Assembly: GCF_002751875.1 (NCBI RefSeq)
Contig: NZ_NMZM01000002.1
Span: 474,586 to 538,585, forward strand
Direction of reading: 5' to 3'
Length of the DNA stretch: 64,000 bases
Source: Oceaniglobus indicus
Lineage (GTDB): Bacteria > Pseudomonadota > Alphaproteobacteria > Rhodobacterales > Rhodobacteraceae
Made by a program: the position numbers and the translations under genes. This document shows positions 37,100 to 46,172 of this stretch, in pieces (position 1 is the first letter of the stretch; every line of letters starts with the position of its first letter). The notes under the pieces were generated by a model, which worked only from the letters and a program-made list of their open reading frames with translations, was not told the DNA's origin and did not search any database.

Positions 37100-38451
37100 C
37101 GCCGTGGCGCTCGGTTTCGCTGCGGCTGACGCTGGCGGTGGCCGGGGGGATCATGGCGCTGTCACTGTCGGCGCTGGGCTTGCAGTATCACGCGCTGGCC
37201 CGGGCGCTGGAAGCGCGCCAGAGCGCGGTGCTGGCCGCCGATGTGGCCGCGTTCTCGGCCCTCTATGATCAGCGGCGGATCGTCGCCCTGCGTGAGGCGA
37301 TCGAATTTCGCGCCGATGTCACACCCCCGGGCACCGCGGTGTTCCTGTTGCAGGGCAAGGCGGGCGAAACCCTGGCCGGGAACATCGATGCCTGGCCCGA
37401 TGGCCTGCCGGCGCTGGCCAGCGGCGTCACGATGGATGGCGCGCAACACTTCGATCTGGCGGGTGTGCCCTATGTCGGGATTGCACGGGTTTTGCCGGGG
37501 GGCTTTCCGTTTCTCGCCGCGCGGGGCCGGGGCGAGGTTGAAAGCGTTCTTGCCACGCAGCGGGGTGTCATGCTGTTGACCGCGCTGGCGCTTGCCGTGA
37601 TGGCCGGGGTCGCCGGCTGGGTGGTGGCGCGGCTGGTCATGGGGCGCATCGACCGGTTGAACGCGCTGGCCGACCGGGTAGCGGCGGGCGATCTGGCGGC
37701 GCGTCTGCCCGGCGCGCGGGCGCCCGACGAATTCGGACGCCTGGAACATCATGTCCACCGGATGCTGGACCGGATCGAGGCGCTCAACCGCGCCACCCTG
37801 CGCCTGTCGGACAACATCGCCCATGAATTGCGCACACCGCTGAGCCGCATCATGCAGAAACTGGACCGTTCCGAGGCGGACGATGCCGTGCGCGACGAGA
37901 TGCGCAATGCCATCCGAATTTTCGATTCTCTGCTGGATATCTCGGGGGCCGAAGCCGCCGCCGGTCAGACGCCGGGGCTGGTGCCGGTCGATCTGGGCGA
38001 GGTGGTGGGCGAGGTGGCCGAACTGTATGCCCCGCTGGCCGAGGACAGCGGGCTGGACTGGCGTTGTGATATCGCGCCGGGCCTCTGGGTGCTGGGGGAT
38101 CGCAACCTGATCGCGCAGGCGGTGTCGAACCTGGCGGACAACGCGATCAAGTTCTGCCGTCCCGGCGACGCGGTGACGCTGACCCTGGCGGCGCAGGCCG
38201 GCCGGCACGTGCTGGAGGTGCGCGATACCGGCCCCGGTCTGCCGGACGAGCTTGGCGATGCCGCGTTCGAGCGGTTCGCACGGGCCGAGCGTGATCGCGA
38301 GGTGGCCGGTCACGGCCTGGGCCTGGCGCTGGTTCAGGCGATCGCCGCGCGGCACGGCGCGCGCTTGACCCGGCCACCGGTGGCGACGGGGTTCGCGATC
38401 TCGATCGCGTGGCCGCCGCTGGCGCAACAGCCGCCCCTGCCCGCGGCCTGA
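37096..38451 (+). CDS. Membrane sensor histidine kinase
   Basis: This 451-residue kinase has transmembrane helices at about residues 11-32 and 158-180 with a periplasmic sensor of about 125 residues between them. A HAMP domain follows, then the H-box SDNIAHELRTPLSR (His243) and the ATPase N, G1 and G2 boxes (NLADNAIKFCRPG, DTGPGLPDE, GHGLGLALVQAI). The GTG overlaps the response regulator stop. With the upstream exported pseudo-HtrA it forms a plausible envelope-sensing unit. The stimulus is unknown. Confidence 0.95.
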   Translation: MTPWRSVSLRLTLAVAGGIMALSLSALGLQYHALARALEARQSAVLAADVAAFSALYDQRRIVALREAIEFRADVTPPGTAVFLLQGKAGETLAGNIDAWPDGLPALASGVTMDGAQHFDLAGVPYVGIARVLPGGFPFLAARGRGEVESVLATQRGVMLLTALALAVMAGVAGWVVARLVMGRIDRLNALADRVAAGDLAARLPGARAPDEFGRLEHHVHRMLDRIEALNRATLRLSDNIAHELRTPLSRIMQKLDRSEADDAVRDEMRNAIRIFDSLLDISGAEAAAGQTPGLVPVDLGEVVGEVAELYAPLAEDSGLDWRCDIAPGLWVLGDRNLIAQAVSNLADNAIKFCRPGDAVTLTLAAQAGRHVLEVRDTGPGLPDELGDAAFERFARAERDREVAGHGLGLALVQAIAARHGARLTRPPVATGFAISIAWPPLAQQPPLPAA

Positions 38452-38509
38452 GCATGGACCTCGCGGGGCACCATCCCTGTGCAGCAGCCATGGTTGCCGC
38501 CGAGCGGCG

Positions 38510-39199
38510 TCAAAGTTGCGCCAGCTTGTATTTCTCCAATATCCCCAACAGTTCCTCGGCGGCGCGCTGGCGGTGTCGTTTGAACGCGTCGCGCGTCGCG
38601 TCGGGGTCGGCCCGGGCAAGATGGTGCAGGATCTCGCGGTGTTCGGCGGTCGATTGGTGCGGCGCACCGCGCAGCCGCAAGGTCACGCTGCGGGTGCGGT
38701 GGGTCTGATCGTAAAGCGCGGTGACGATGTCTTTCAGGCGCCGGTTGCCCTGCAGATCCAGCAGCGCCAGGTGAAACATGTCGTCTGCCACGGTCCAGGC
38801 ATCCAGATCGTCGGCCTCCAGCGCGGCCTCCATGCGCCGGGTCGCCTCGTCCAGAGGTGCAAGTTGTTCGGCGGTGGGCGCGCGCGCGGCCAGCCGCGCC
38901 GCCGCGTCCGGTTCAAGCGCGGTGAGGATGTCATAGATCTCGCGCATGTCGTCGGCCCGGATCGGCAGCACGCGCACACCCCGGCGGGGAATAAGCTCGA
39001 CCAATCCTTCGGCCGCCAGCCGGATCAGCGCCTCGCGCACGGGTGTGCGGCTCATCCCGAGGTGCAGCGCGACTTCGGGTTCCGTCGCCTGGAAACCTGG
39101 GGCCATCCGATTGTTGCGAATTTCGTCCTTCAGCCGGGAATAGGCGTCATCGACGCGGGATTGCTTGACGGCTTCGGGCATGACGACAGTCCTTTTCAA
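38510..39199 (-). CDS. GntR-family (FCD) transcriptional regulator
   Basis: This 229-residue protein has a GntR winged helix-turn-helix (TEPEVALHLGMSRTPVREAL then IPRRGVRVLPI). The all-helical FCD effector domain has metal or ligand positions in ADDMFHLALLDLQGN, STAEHREIL and the helix around RHRQRAA. It is divergent from the TRAP transporter/amidase operon, so it most likely controls that operon and responds to its substrate or a breakdown product. Met7 is an alternative start. Confidence 0.93.
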   Translation of the reverse strand: MKRTVVMPEAVKQSRVDDAYSRLKDEIRNNRMAPGFQATEPEVALHLGMSRTPVREALIRLAAEGLVELIPRRGVRVLPIRADDMREIYDILTALEPDAAARLAARAPTAEQLAPLDEATRRMEAALEADDLDAWTVADDMFHLALLDLQGNRRLKDIVTALYDQTHRTRSVTLRLRGAPHQSTAEHREILHHLARADPDATRDAFKRHRQRAAEELLGILEKYKLAQL

Positions 39200-39625
39200 T
39201 TGTGACGTCGCGCTTGGGCCGTGCGTCGTCGGATCCCCTGATGCATGTATCGGCCAATGCGGTCGTTGCCCTATCTAACTAGGTGAACCGGGTGGATCCG
39301 CCAATTGCTATCGCACCGTGTCGCTCGATCGGATCGGCGCGGTGCGATCGGCGTCGCGATGACCGGTCCCTGTCCGCGTTTGTCCGGCGGCGCGGCAAAG
39401 ACGCACAGGCCGGCGGGGTTTTCGGAAGCCTGCCCATCAAATGTGTTGGTGAATCTTGTTTTTCGTCCTAAAACCAACGCGCGGTGACCAAAGGTGCCTG
39501 GATAGAAGTGCCACAGATTGTCTCCGTGTGCCCTGCATTGTTCTTGACGTGTGATGCCGGGCGTTGAAACGTGGCGTTGCGACGGCCTCCGGGCGTCGTC
39601 CGACACGAAATTTGGGAGGATAGAC
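39200..39625. other. Regulatory gap between FCD regulator and TRAP operon
   Basis: These 426 bases contain no gene I can support. The stretch 39440-39560 is AT-richer than its surroundings and probably holds the TRAP operon promoter and regulator sites, for example a TTGACG at 39544-39549. I could not fix a convincing operator. Confidence 0.4.
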
Positions 39626-40756
39626 GTGAAAAATTCCGATACCATGGGCCGGCGCTCGTTTCTCAGAAGGACGGCCCTTGGCGGCACGGCCGCAGGCGTT
39701 GGCGCACTGGCCGCACCCGCCGTTCTGGCACAGGCGCCGAAGGTTCTGAAGATGCAGTCGGCGTGGCCGTCGTCCAACGTCTGGCAGGAGATGGCGCAGG
39801 ACTATGTCACCCGCGTCGAGGCGATGGCAGGCGGACGCCTGAAGATCGACCTGCTGCCGGCCGGTGCGGTCGTCGGCGCGTTCCAGGTGCTGGACGCGGT
39901 GAACGACGGCCTGCTGGACATCGGCCATGACGTGCCCGTCTACTGGTATGGCAAGAACAAGGCGGCGTCGCTGTTCGGCACCGGTCCGGTGTTCGGCGGA
40001 TCGGCCACCACCATGCTGAACTGGTTCTACGAAGGCGGCGGCAAGGAGCTGTATGACGAGCTGACCCAGGACATCATGGGGCTGGACGTCGATGGCTACA
40101 TGGCGTTCCCGATGCCGGCCCAGCCATTCGGCTGGTTCAAGAACCCGGTGACCAAGGTCAGCGACCTGCAGGGCTTCAAGTACCGCACCGTCGGTCTGGC
40201 GGCCGACCTGATGTCGAAGCTGGGCATGTCGGTGGCACAGCTTCCGGGCGGCGAGATCGTGCCGGCTATGGAGCGGGGCGTGATCGACGCGTTCGAATTC
40301 AACAACCCGTCGTCCGACCGTGACTTCGGCGCCCAGGACGTGGCCAAGAACTATTTCCTGTCGTCCTATCACCAGGCGTCGGAATCGTTCGAATTCCTGT
40401 TCAACGGGCTGCTGATGGAAGACCTGGAGCCGGATCTGAAGGCGATCCTGATCCATGGCGTCGAAGCGGTATCCACCGCCAACACCGCCAAGGCCGCGCG
40501 TCGTTACTCGGCCGACCTGAAATACCTTCAGGAAGAAGCCGGCGTCGACGTTCAGCGCACCTCGACCGAGATCCTGGAAGCCCAGCTCGAGGCATGGGAT
40601 GCGATCATCCCCGAACTCGAAGCCGATCCGTTCATGAAGAAATGTCTGGACAGCCAGCGTGCATGGGTCGACCAGGTCGTGTTCTACGAGCTGATGAACT
40701 CGCCCGATTACACGCTTGCCTACGAGCACTATTTCCCCGGCCGTCTGAAAACCTGA
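39626..40756 (+). CDS. TRAP transporter substrate-binding protein (DctP family, TakP-like)
   Basis: This 376-residue periplasmic receptor has a twin-arginine signal (GRRSFLRRTALGG, then APAVLAQ), so it is folded before export. The mature part matches DctP-type receptors of the TakP group (AGAVVGAFQVLDAVNDG, FKYRTVGLAADLMSKLG, PALERG-like PAMERGVIDAFEF). TakP-type receptors bind 2-oxo acids, but the ligand here is unknown. The GTG start is fixed by GGGAGGA five bases upstream. It is the first gene of an operon with both membrane subunits, an amidase, a small membrane protein and perhaps a ThDP enzyme. Confidence 0.92.
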   Translation: MKNSDTMGRRSFLRRTALGGTAAGVGALAAPAVLAQAPKVLKMQSAWPSSNVWQEMAQDYVTRVEAMAGGRLKIDLLPAGAVVGAFQVLDAVNDGLLDIGHDVPVYWYGKNKAASLFGTGPVFGGSATTMLNWFYEGGGKELYDELTQDIMGLDVDGYMAFPMPAQPFGWFKNPVTKVSDLQGFKYRTVGLAADLMSKLGMSVAQLPGGEIVPAMERGVIDAFEFNNPSSDRDFGAQDVAKNYFLSSYHQASESFEFLFNGLLMEDLEPDLKAILIHGVEAVSTANTAKAARRYSADLKYLQEEAGVDVQRTSTEILEAQLEAWDAIIPELEADPFMKKCLDSQRAWVDQVVFYELMNSPDYTLAYEHYFPGRLKT

Positions 40757-40820
40757 CGGGTGCCGTGACGGCCCCTGCCCGCGGTGGCGGGGGCCAACCT
40801 TATCTTCCGGGAACCAATCT

Positions 40821-41405
40821 ATGCTCCGATACATCTCGTTCGCCGATGCCGTGTCCGCATGGTTCGGCAAGACGTTCGCCTGGCTCATCGTGTTTATGTC
40901 CGTGGGCACGGGATACGAGGTGTTCGTCCGCTATGTCCTGAACAGCCCGACGGTCTGGGCGCTGGACGTGTCGTTCATCATGTATGGCACGCTGTTCATG
41001 ATGGGCGGTGCCTATACCCTGTCGCGGCGCGGCCATGTGCGGGGCGATTTCCTGTATCGGCTCTGGTCGCCGCGCTGGCAGGCGCGGGTCGATCTGGTTC
41101 TCTATTTCCTGTTCTTCTTTCCCGGCGTTCTGGCGTTGATCTTCGCGGGCTGGAAATATGCCGCGCGGTCCTGGCAATACGGCGAAGTCTCGGTCAGCAG
41201 CCCGGCGGGCATCCCGATCTATCAGTTCAAGGCGGTGATTGTGGTCGCCGGCGTGCTGTTGTTCATCCAGGGCATCGCCGAGGTGTTCCGCTGCATCCAC
41301 TGCATCCGCACCGGTGTCTGGCTGGAAGCCGACGAAGACGTGTTCGAGACCGAAGACCTTCTGATGAAACAGGCCTCGATGGCCGAAAAGGACGCCCATC
41401 CATGA
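40821..41405 (+). CDS. TRAP transporter small permease (DctQ)
   Basis: This 194-residue protein has four membrane helices at about residues 17-38, 52-72, 92-115 and 135-157. The DctQ signature segments WALDVSFIMYGTLFMMGGAY and LSRRGHVRGDFLYR are present. It forms the membrane unit with DctM. Its 3' end overlaps the large subunit gene by four bases (ATGA). The C-terminal tail of about 35 acidic residues is cytosolic. Confidence 0.92.
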   Translation: MLRYISFADAVSAWFGKTFAWLIVFMSVGTGYEVFVRYVLNSPTVWALDVSFIMYGTLFMMGGAYTLSRRGHVRGDFLYRLWSPRWQARVDLVLYFLFFFPGVLALIFAGWKYAARSWQYGEVSVSSPAGIPIYQFKAVIVVAGVLLFIQGIAEVFRCIHCIRTGVWLEADEDVFETEDLLMKQASMAEKDAHP

Positions 41406-42823
41406 CCGATCCGCAGGTCGCCCTGTTCATGCTGGGGCTGTTCATCGTCTTCGTCTTCCTTGGTTTCCCCATCGCGTTCACCCTGATGGCCATGGGCATC
41501 GGGTTCGGATATTACGCCTATTTCGACGAACGCCGGATGTGGCGGTCGTTCGACCGGCTGGATCAGGAGCTGGCCTCGTGGTGGGACAGCACCAGCCTGT
41601 GGATCGAGGGGCTGTTCAACAACCGGATCTTCGATCTGTTCGTCAACCAGACCTATACGGTGATGAGCAACGAGGTGCTGACCGCGGTGCCGCTGTTCCT
41701 GTTCATGGGTTATATCGTCGAACGGGCCAACATCGTGAACCGGCTGTTCGACACGCTGAACATCGCCTCGCGCCGGATCCCGGGCAGCATGGGTGTGGCC
41801 GCGCTGATCACCTGCGCGCTGTTCGCCACGGCCACCGGCATCGTCGGCGCGGTGGTCACGCTGATGGGTCTGCTGGCGCTGCCCGCGATGTTGAAGGCGC
41901 GGTATGATCCGGCCTTTGCATCGGGCATCATCTGCGCCGGCGGCACGCTGGGCATCCTGATCCCGCCGTCGATCATGCTGATCGTCTATGCCGCGGCGTC
42001 GAACGTTTCCATCGTGCGGCTGTATGCCGGTGCGCTGTTGCCGGGTCTGACGCTGACGGGACTTTACCTGATCTACGTCGTCGGGCGGTCGATCCTGCAA
42101 CCCAGCGTCGCCCCGCGCCCCACCCGCGAGGAAGTGCCGGACGTGCCCGCCGGCAAGCTGTTGATGATGGTGATCACGTCCTTCGTGCCGCTGGCCGTGC
42201 TGATCTTCGCTGTGCTCGGCTCGATCCTGTTCGGCCTTGCCACCCCGACCGAAGCGGCGTCGATCGGCGCGCTGGGCGGCATCCTGCTGGCGTTCCTCTA
42301 TCGCGCGATGACATGGCAGCGGATGCGTGAATCGGTCTATCTGACGGTGCGGACCACGGCGATGGTGTGCTGGCTGTTCGTCGGCTCCTATACCTTCTCG
42401 TCGGTGTTCTCGTACCTGGGCGGCGAACACGTGATCAGCGAATTCGTGCAGTCGCTGAACCTGTCGCCGCTGATGTTCCTGCTGCTGGCACAGCTGATCA
42501 TCTTCCTGCTGGGCTGGCCGCTGGAATGGTCCGAGATCATCATCATCTTCGTGCCGATCTTCCTGCCGCTGCTGGTGATCTTCGAGATCGATCCGCTGTT
42601 CTTCGGGGTGCTGGTGGCGCTGAACCTGCAAACCAGTTTCCTGACACCACCCATGGCCATGTCGGCCTATTATCTGAAGGGCATCGCCCCGCCCGAGGTG
42701 AAGCTGACGCAGATCTTCGCCGGCTGCCTGCCGTTCCTTCTTTGTGTGCTTATCTCGATGGTGCTGATGTATGTCTTCCCGCAGATCGTCTTCTACCTGC
42801 CGAATGCGTTCTATGGGAACTGA
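41402..42823 (+). CDS. TRAP transporter large permease (DctM)
   Basis: This 473-residue protein has about 12 membrane helices and the DctM family blocks PLFLFMGYIVERANI, GAVVTLMGLLALPAMLKARY, CAGGTLGILIPPSIMLIVYA and ATPTEAASIGALGG. It drives uptake with the sodium or proton gradient. An unusual hydrophilic insert near residues 40-80 (RRMWRSFDRLDQELASWWDS) is typical of the TakP-linked subgroup. The end overlaps the amidase gene by 11 bases. Confidence 0.94.
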   Translation: MTDPQVALFMLGLFIVFVFLGFPIAFTLMAMGIGFGYYAYFDERRMWRSFDRLDQELASWWDSTSLWIEGLFNNRIFDLFVNQTYTVMSNEVLTAVPLFLFMGYIVERANIVNRLFDTLNIASRRIPGSMGVAALITCALFATATGIVGAVVTLMGLLALPAMLKARYDPAFASGIICAGGTLGILIPPSIMLIVYAAASNVSIVRLYAGALLPGLTLTGLYLIYVVGRSILQPSVAPRPTREEVPDVPAGKLLMMVITSFVPLAVLIFAVLGSILFGLATPTEAASIGALGGILLAFLYRAMTWQRMRESVYLTVRTTAMVCWLFVGSYTFSSVFSYLGGEHVISEFVQSLNLSPLMFLLLAQLIIFLLGWPLEWSEIIIIFVPIFLPLLVIFEIDPLFFGVLVALNLQTSFLTPPMAMSAYYLKGIAPPEVKLTQIFAGCLPFLLCVLISMVLMYVFPQIVFYLPNAFYGN

Positions 42824-44144
42824 ACCGCAGGAAACCGACGCTGTCACCCTGCGCGACCGGATCGCGCAGGGGGCAATCTCGGTCGTCGACGTGGCCGCGC
42901 ATTTCATCGCCCGGATCGAGGCGGCGGACCCTGACATCGGCGCCTTCGTCTGGTTTGACGCCGATTTCGTGCGCCATCAGGCCGCGGCGCTGGATGCGCA
43001 GCGCCGCGCCGGTCGCGCCATCGGCCCGCTGCATGGCGTTCCCGTCGCGCTGAAGGATGTGATCGACACGGCGCGGATTCCCACGGAAAACGGCACCAAA
43101 GCCGATTCCGGGCGTGTGCCCGACACCGACGCCGAACTGGTCACGCGGCTGAAATCGGCGGGCGCGCTGATCCTGGGCAAGACGGTGACGTGCGAGCTGG
43201 CGTTCATGACCCCTTCGGCCACCAGGAACCCCCATGACCCCGACCGCACGCCCGGCGGATCGTCGTCGGGATCTGCCGCCGCCGTTGCGGCGGGCATGGC
43301 GCCGCTGACGGTCGGCACCCAGACCGGCGGTTCGGTGATCCGCCCTGCGTCGTTCTGCGGCGTGACCGGGTTCAAGCCCACGTTCGATGCTATTTCCACG
43401 CGCGGCGTGCTGGCGCAATCGCCCAGCCTCGACACCGTGGGCGTCTTCGCGCGCACCCCGCGCGAGGCGGCGTTGCTGGGCGACGTGCTGTTCGCGTCGG
43501 AACGCGCGGGCGTGCCGTTGCCGCCGCCGGGTCTTTTGCGCACGGTGGACGCGGGCGCGCCCTTGCCCCCCGTGCTGGCCGTGCTGCGCCCGCCCGGCTG
43601 GGACAAGGCCGCGCCCGAAACCGTGGCGGCGATGGACGAGTTGACCGCCGCCCTGGGGGAACAGGCCTTTGCCATCGACCTGCCCGCCCTGTTCGACAAG
43701 GCCGCCGACGAACGTCGCCGCATCAACCTGGCGGAAATGGCGCGCTGCTTTCACCACTATGGTGCGCGCGGCGGGTTGGGCGACGCCGTGCGCGACGCGA
43801 TCGCCGAGGGTAATACCATCCTGGCGCGCGATTATATCGCCGCGCTGGATTGGCCCGACCTGCTGAACGCCATGCTGGACGAGGTATTCGCCCGCTGCGA
43901 CGCCATCATTTGCCCCGCCGCGCCGGGCCCTGCACCGGGGCGCGACACGACGGGCGATCCGATCTTCAACGGGGTGTGGACGCTCTGCGGCACCCCCGCG
44001 GTCACCGTGCCCGTGCTGGACATCGACGGCCTGCCCCTGGGGGTGCAACTGATCGGGCCACGGGGCGGCGATGCGCGGTTGCTGCGCACGGCGCAATGGC
44101 TTTACGATTGGATCGACAACGCCGCCACGGGAGAGACGCCATGA
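42813..44144 (+). CDS. Amidase-signature family amidohydrolase
   Basis: This 443-residue enzyme has the Ser-cisSer-Lys triad of the amidase signature family: Lys81 in GVPVALKDVID, the cis-Ser in PGGSSSGSAAAVAAG, and the nucleophile Ser174 in TQTGGSVIRPASFCG. It would hydrolyse an amide to a carboxylate and ammonia. Translation overlap with the TRAP permease suggests that the transported compound, or something made from it, is the substrate. GatA is unlikely because no gatB or gatC is near and the family-specific C-terminal part is short. Confidence 0.9.
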   Translation: MGTEPQETDAVTLRDRIAQGAISVVDVAAHFIARIEAADPDIGAFVWFDADFVRHQAAALDAQRRAGRAIGPLHGVPVALKDVIDTARIPTENGTKADSGRVPDTDAELVTRLKSAGALILGKTVTCELAFMTPSATRNPHDPDRTPGGSSSGSAAAVAAGMAPLTVGTQTGGSVIRPASFCGVTGFKPTFDAISTRGVLAQSPSLDTVGVFARTPREAALLGDVLFASERAGVPLPPPGLLRTVDAGAPLPPVLAVLRPPGWDKAAPETVAAMDELTAALGEQAFAIDLPALFDKAADERRRINLAEMARCFHHYGARGGLGDAVRDAIAEGNTILARDYIAALDWPDLLNAMLDEVFARCDAIICPAAPGPAPGRDTTGDPIFNGVWTLCGTPAVTVPVLDIDGLPLGVQLIGPRGGDARLLRTAQWLYDWIDNAATGETP

Positions 44145-44299
44145 ACCGGATCCTTGCCTTGCTGGCCTTCGTGACCTTCGCCGGCTTCGTCGGCGTCCTG
44201 ATCTATGCGGTGCCCAGCCCCGACCTGATCGCCGTGGCGCTGCTGACGCTCGGCCTGGTCGCCTGGGATCTGATCACGTCGTCGAAGAACAGCGGCTGA
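44141..44299 (+). CDS. Small membrane protein, 52 residues
   Basis: This short protein has two hydrophobic helices (MNRILALLAFVTFAGFVGVL and then LIAVALLTLGLVAWDLI) and a short polar tail. Its ATG overlaps the amidase stop by four bases (ATGA). The overlap and the codon pattern favour a real gene. No family is recognised. Confidence 0.6.
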   Translation: MNRILALLAFVTFAGFVGVLIYAVPSPDLIAVALLTLGLVAWDLITSSKNSG

Positions 44300-44366
44300 A
44301 CGGCCCGACGACATCGGATTCACCCCGATCCGGACACCCCCCCTGTGCCCGAAAGGAACGGACGAC

Positions 44367-46013
44367 ATGACGGATTTCCCAGCACCGCGCCACGCCGGCG
44401 ACCTTCTAACACAATGTCTTGCGGCGCAGGGGGTCGAGCGGGTGTTCTGCATCCCCGGCGAAAGCTTCCTGGCCGCGCTCGACGGTCTGTATGACGCGGA
44501 CATCGACGTTGTCGTGGCCCGCCAGGAAGGCGGCGCGGCCATGATGGCCGAAGCCACCGGCAAGCTGACGGGGCGGCCCGGCATTGCATTCGTGACGCGC
44601 GGGCCGGGGGCCACGAACGCCAGCGCGGGCGTCCACGTCGCGTTTCAGGACAGCACGCCGATGATCCTGTTCGTCGGCCAGGTCGCCAGCGATCAACGCG
44701 ACCGCGAGGCATTTCAGGAGGTCGATTACCGCGCCATGTTCGGCCCGCTGGCCAAATGGGTGGCCCAGATCGACCGCGCCGACCGAATCCCCGAATACGT
44801 CAGCCACGCCTTTCACGTCGCCCAGACCGGCCGCCCCGGCCCCGTCGTTCTGGCCCTGCCCGAGGACATGCTGTCTGGCCCGGCCGAGGGCACGCCGGTG
44901 CCCGCCGCGACCCTGCCGTCGGGCGCGGCGGCGGATCGCGACATTGCCGCGGTAATCGACCGGTTGTCGCGGGCCGAACGGCCGCTGGTCATCGCGGGCG
45001 GCGGCGGTTGGAGCGCGCAGGCGGCGACGGATCTGGGCGCGTTCGCCGATACGATGGGTCTGCCCGTGGGCGCGTCGTTCCGGTGTCAGGATTATCTCGA
45101 CAACCGCCATGCCAATTACGTCGGCGATGTCGGGATCGGCATCAACCCCGCGCTGGCGCAAACGGTGCGCGATGCGGATGTCATCCTGGCGCTGGGTGCG
45201 CGGCTGGGCGAGATGACGACCTCGGGCTATACGCTGCTGACGCCGCCGGTCACACGGCAATCGCTGATCCACATCCATGCCGACCCGTCCGAGATCGGGC
45301 GCGTCTATCGCCCCGAGCTTGCGGTGGTCGGCCAACCCGGCCCCGTGGTGGGGCAGTTGCGCGCCGCGGCCACCGCGCGTGCGGGCGGCACCTGGCTGAG
45401 CGATGCGCGCGCCGCCTACGAGGATTGGCAGGTGCCACGGAAAACGCCCGGCGCGCTGAAGATGGAACAGGTCGTCGCGCATCTGAATGACGTGTTGCCG
45501 GACGACGCGATCCTGACCAACGGCGCGGGCAATTATTCGGCATGGCTGCACCGCTATTACCGCTATCGCGGCTGGCGCACGCAGCTGGCGCCGACGTCGG
45601 GCTCGATGGGCTATGGCCTGCCCGCCGCCATTGCGGCAAAGTTGCAGCACCCCGACCGCGAGGTGATCTGCCTTGCCGGGGACGGATGTTTCCAGATGGT
45701 CAGCCAGGAATTCGGCACGGCCTGCGAACAGGGGGCGAACATCATCGTCATGATCTCGGACAACGGCATGTATGGCACGATCCGGATGCACCAGCAGCGG
45801 ACCTATCCCGGTCGCCCCTCGGGCACACGGTTGAAGAACCCCGACTTCGCCGCCCTTGCGCGGGCCTATGACGGGTTCGGCGCGACGGTGACGACCACGG
45901 CCGACTTCGCGCCGGCTCTGGCCGAGGCACGGTCGGCCGGGCGGCCCGCGATCCTGCACCTCAGGATCGACCCCAGCGCCCTGTCACCGAAGCTGATTCT
46001 CGACGACGGCTGA
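44367..46013 (+). CDS. Thiamine diphosphate-dependent enzyme, acetolactate synthase-like
   Basis: This 548-residue protein has the three-domain ThDP decarboxylase/synthase architecture. The N-terminal domain has the activating Glu in VVARQEGGAAMMAEA. The central domain is Rossmann-like. The C-terminal domain has the ThDP motif LAGDGCFQMVSQEFG ending in SDNGMYGT. It resembles IlvB but there is no small regulatory subunit next to it, so it is probably a catabolic relative (for example a 2-oxo acid or acyloin enzyme). The start has GAAAGGA upstream. It follows the TRAP/amidase genes by 67 bases and may share their transcript. Confidence 0.85.
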   Translation: MTDFPAPRHAGDLLTQCLAAQGVERVFCIPGESFLAALDGLYDADIDVVVARQEGGAAMMAEATGKLTGRPGIAFVTRGPGATNASAGVHVAFQDSTPMILFVGQVASDQRDREAFQEVDYRAMFGPLAKWVAQIDRADRIPEYVSHAFHVAQTGRPGPVVLALPEDMLSGPAEGTPVPAATLPSGAAADRDIAAVIDRLSRAERPLVIAGGGGWSAQAATDLGAFADTMGLPVGASFRCQDYLDNRHANYVGDVGIGINPALAQTVRDADVILALGARLGEMTTSGYTLLTPPVTRQSLIHIHADPSEIGRVYRPELAVVGQPGPVVGQLRAAATARAGGTWLSDARAAYEDWQVPRKTPGALKMEQVVAHLNDVLPDDAILTNGAGNYSAWLHRYYRYRGWRTQLAPTSGSMGYGLPAAIAAKLQHPDREVICLAGDGCFQMVSQEFGTACEQGANIIVMISDNGMYGTIRMHQQRTYPGRPSGTRLKNPDFAALARAYDGFGATVTTTADFAPALAEARSAGRPAILHLRIDPSALSPKLILDDG

Positions 46014-46172
46014 GCCGGGGCAGGCGATCGGCCAGGCTGACGGTCACCGACGCGCCCCGGGGTGTTGCGGCGCGATTGCCGACCGGCCGGCGCTCATCCG
46101 CAGGATGTGACAACTGCCGTCACGACAGCCGTAATCGTTGCGCGGTGTGTCGGCATCGCTCATGATATCGGC

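Noticed and set aside
39437..40909. A 490-codon minus-strand open frame across the TRAP binding protein
   Set aside because: It is antisense to a gene with a Tat signal and full DctP homology, and has no features of its own.
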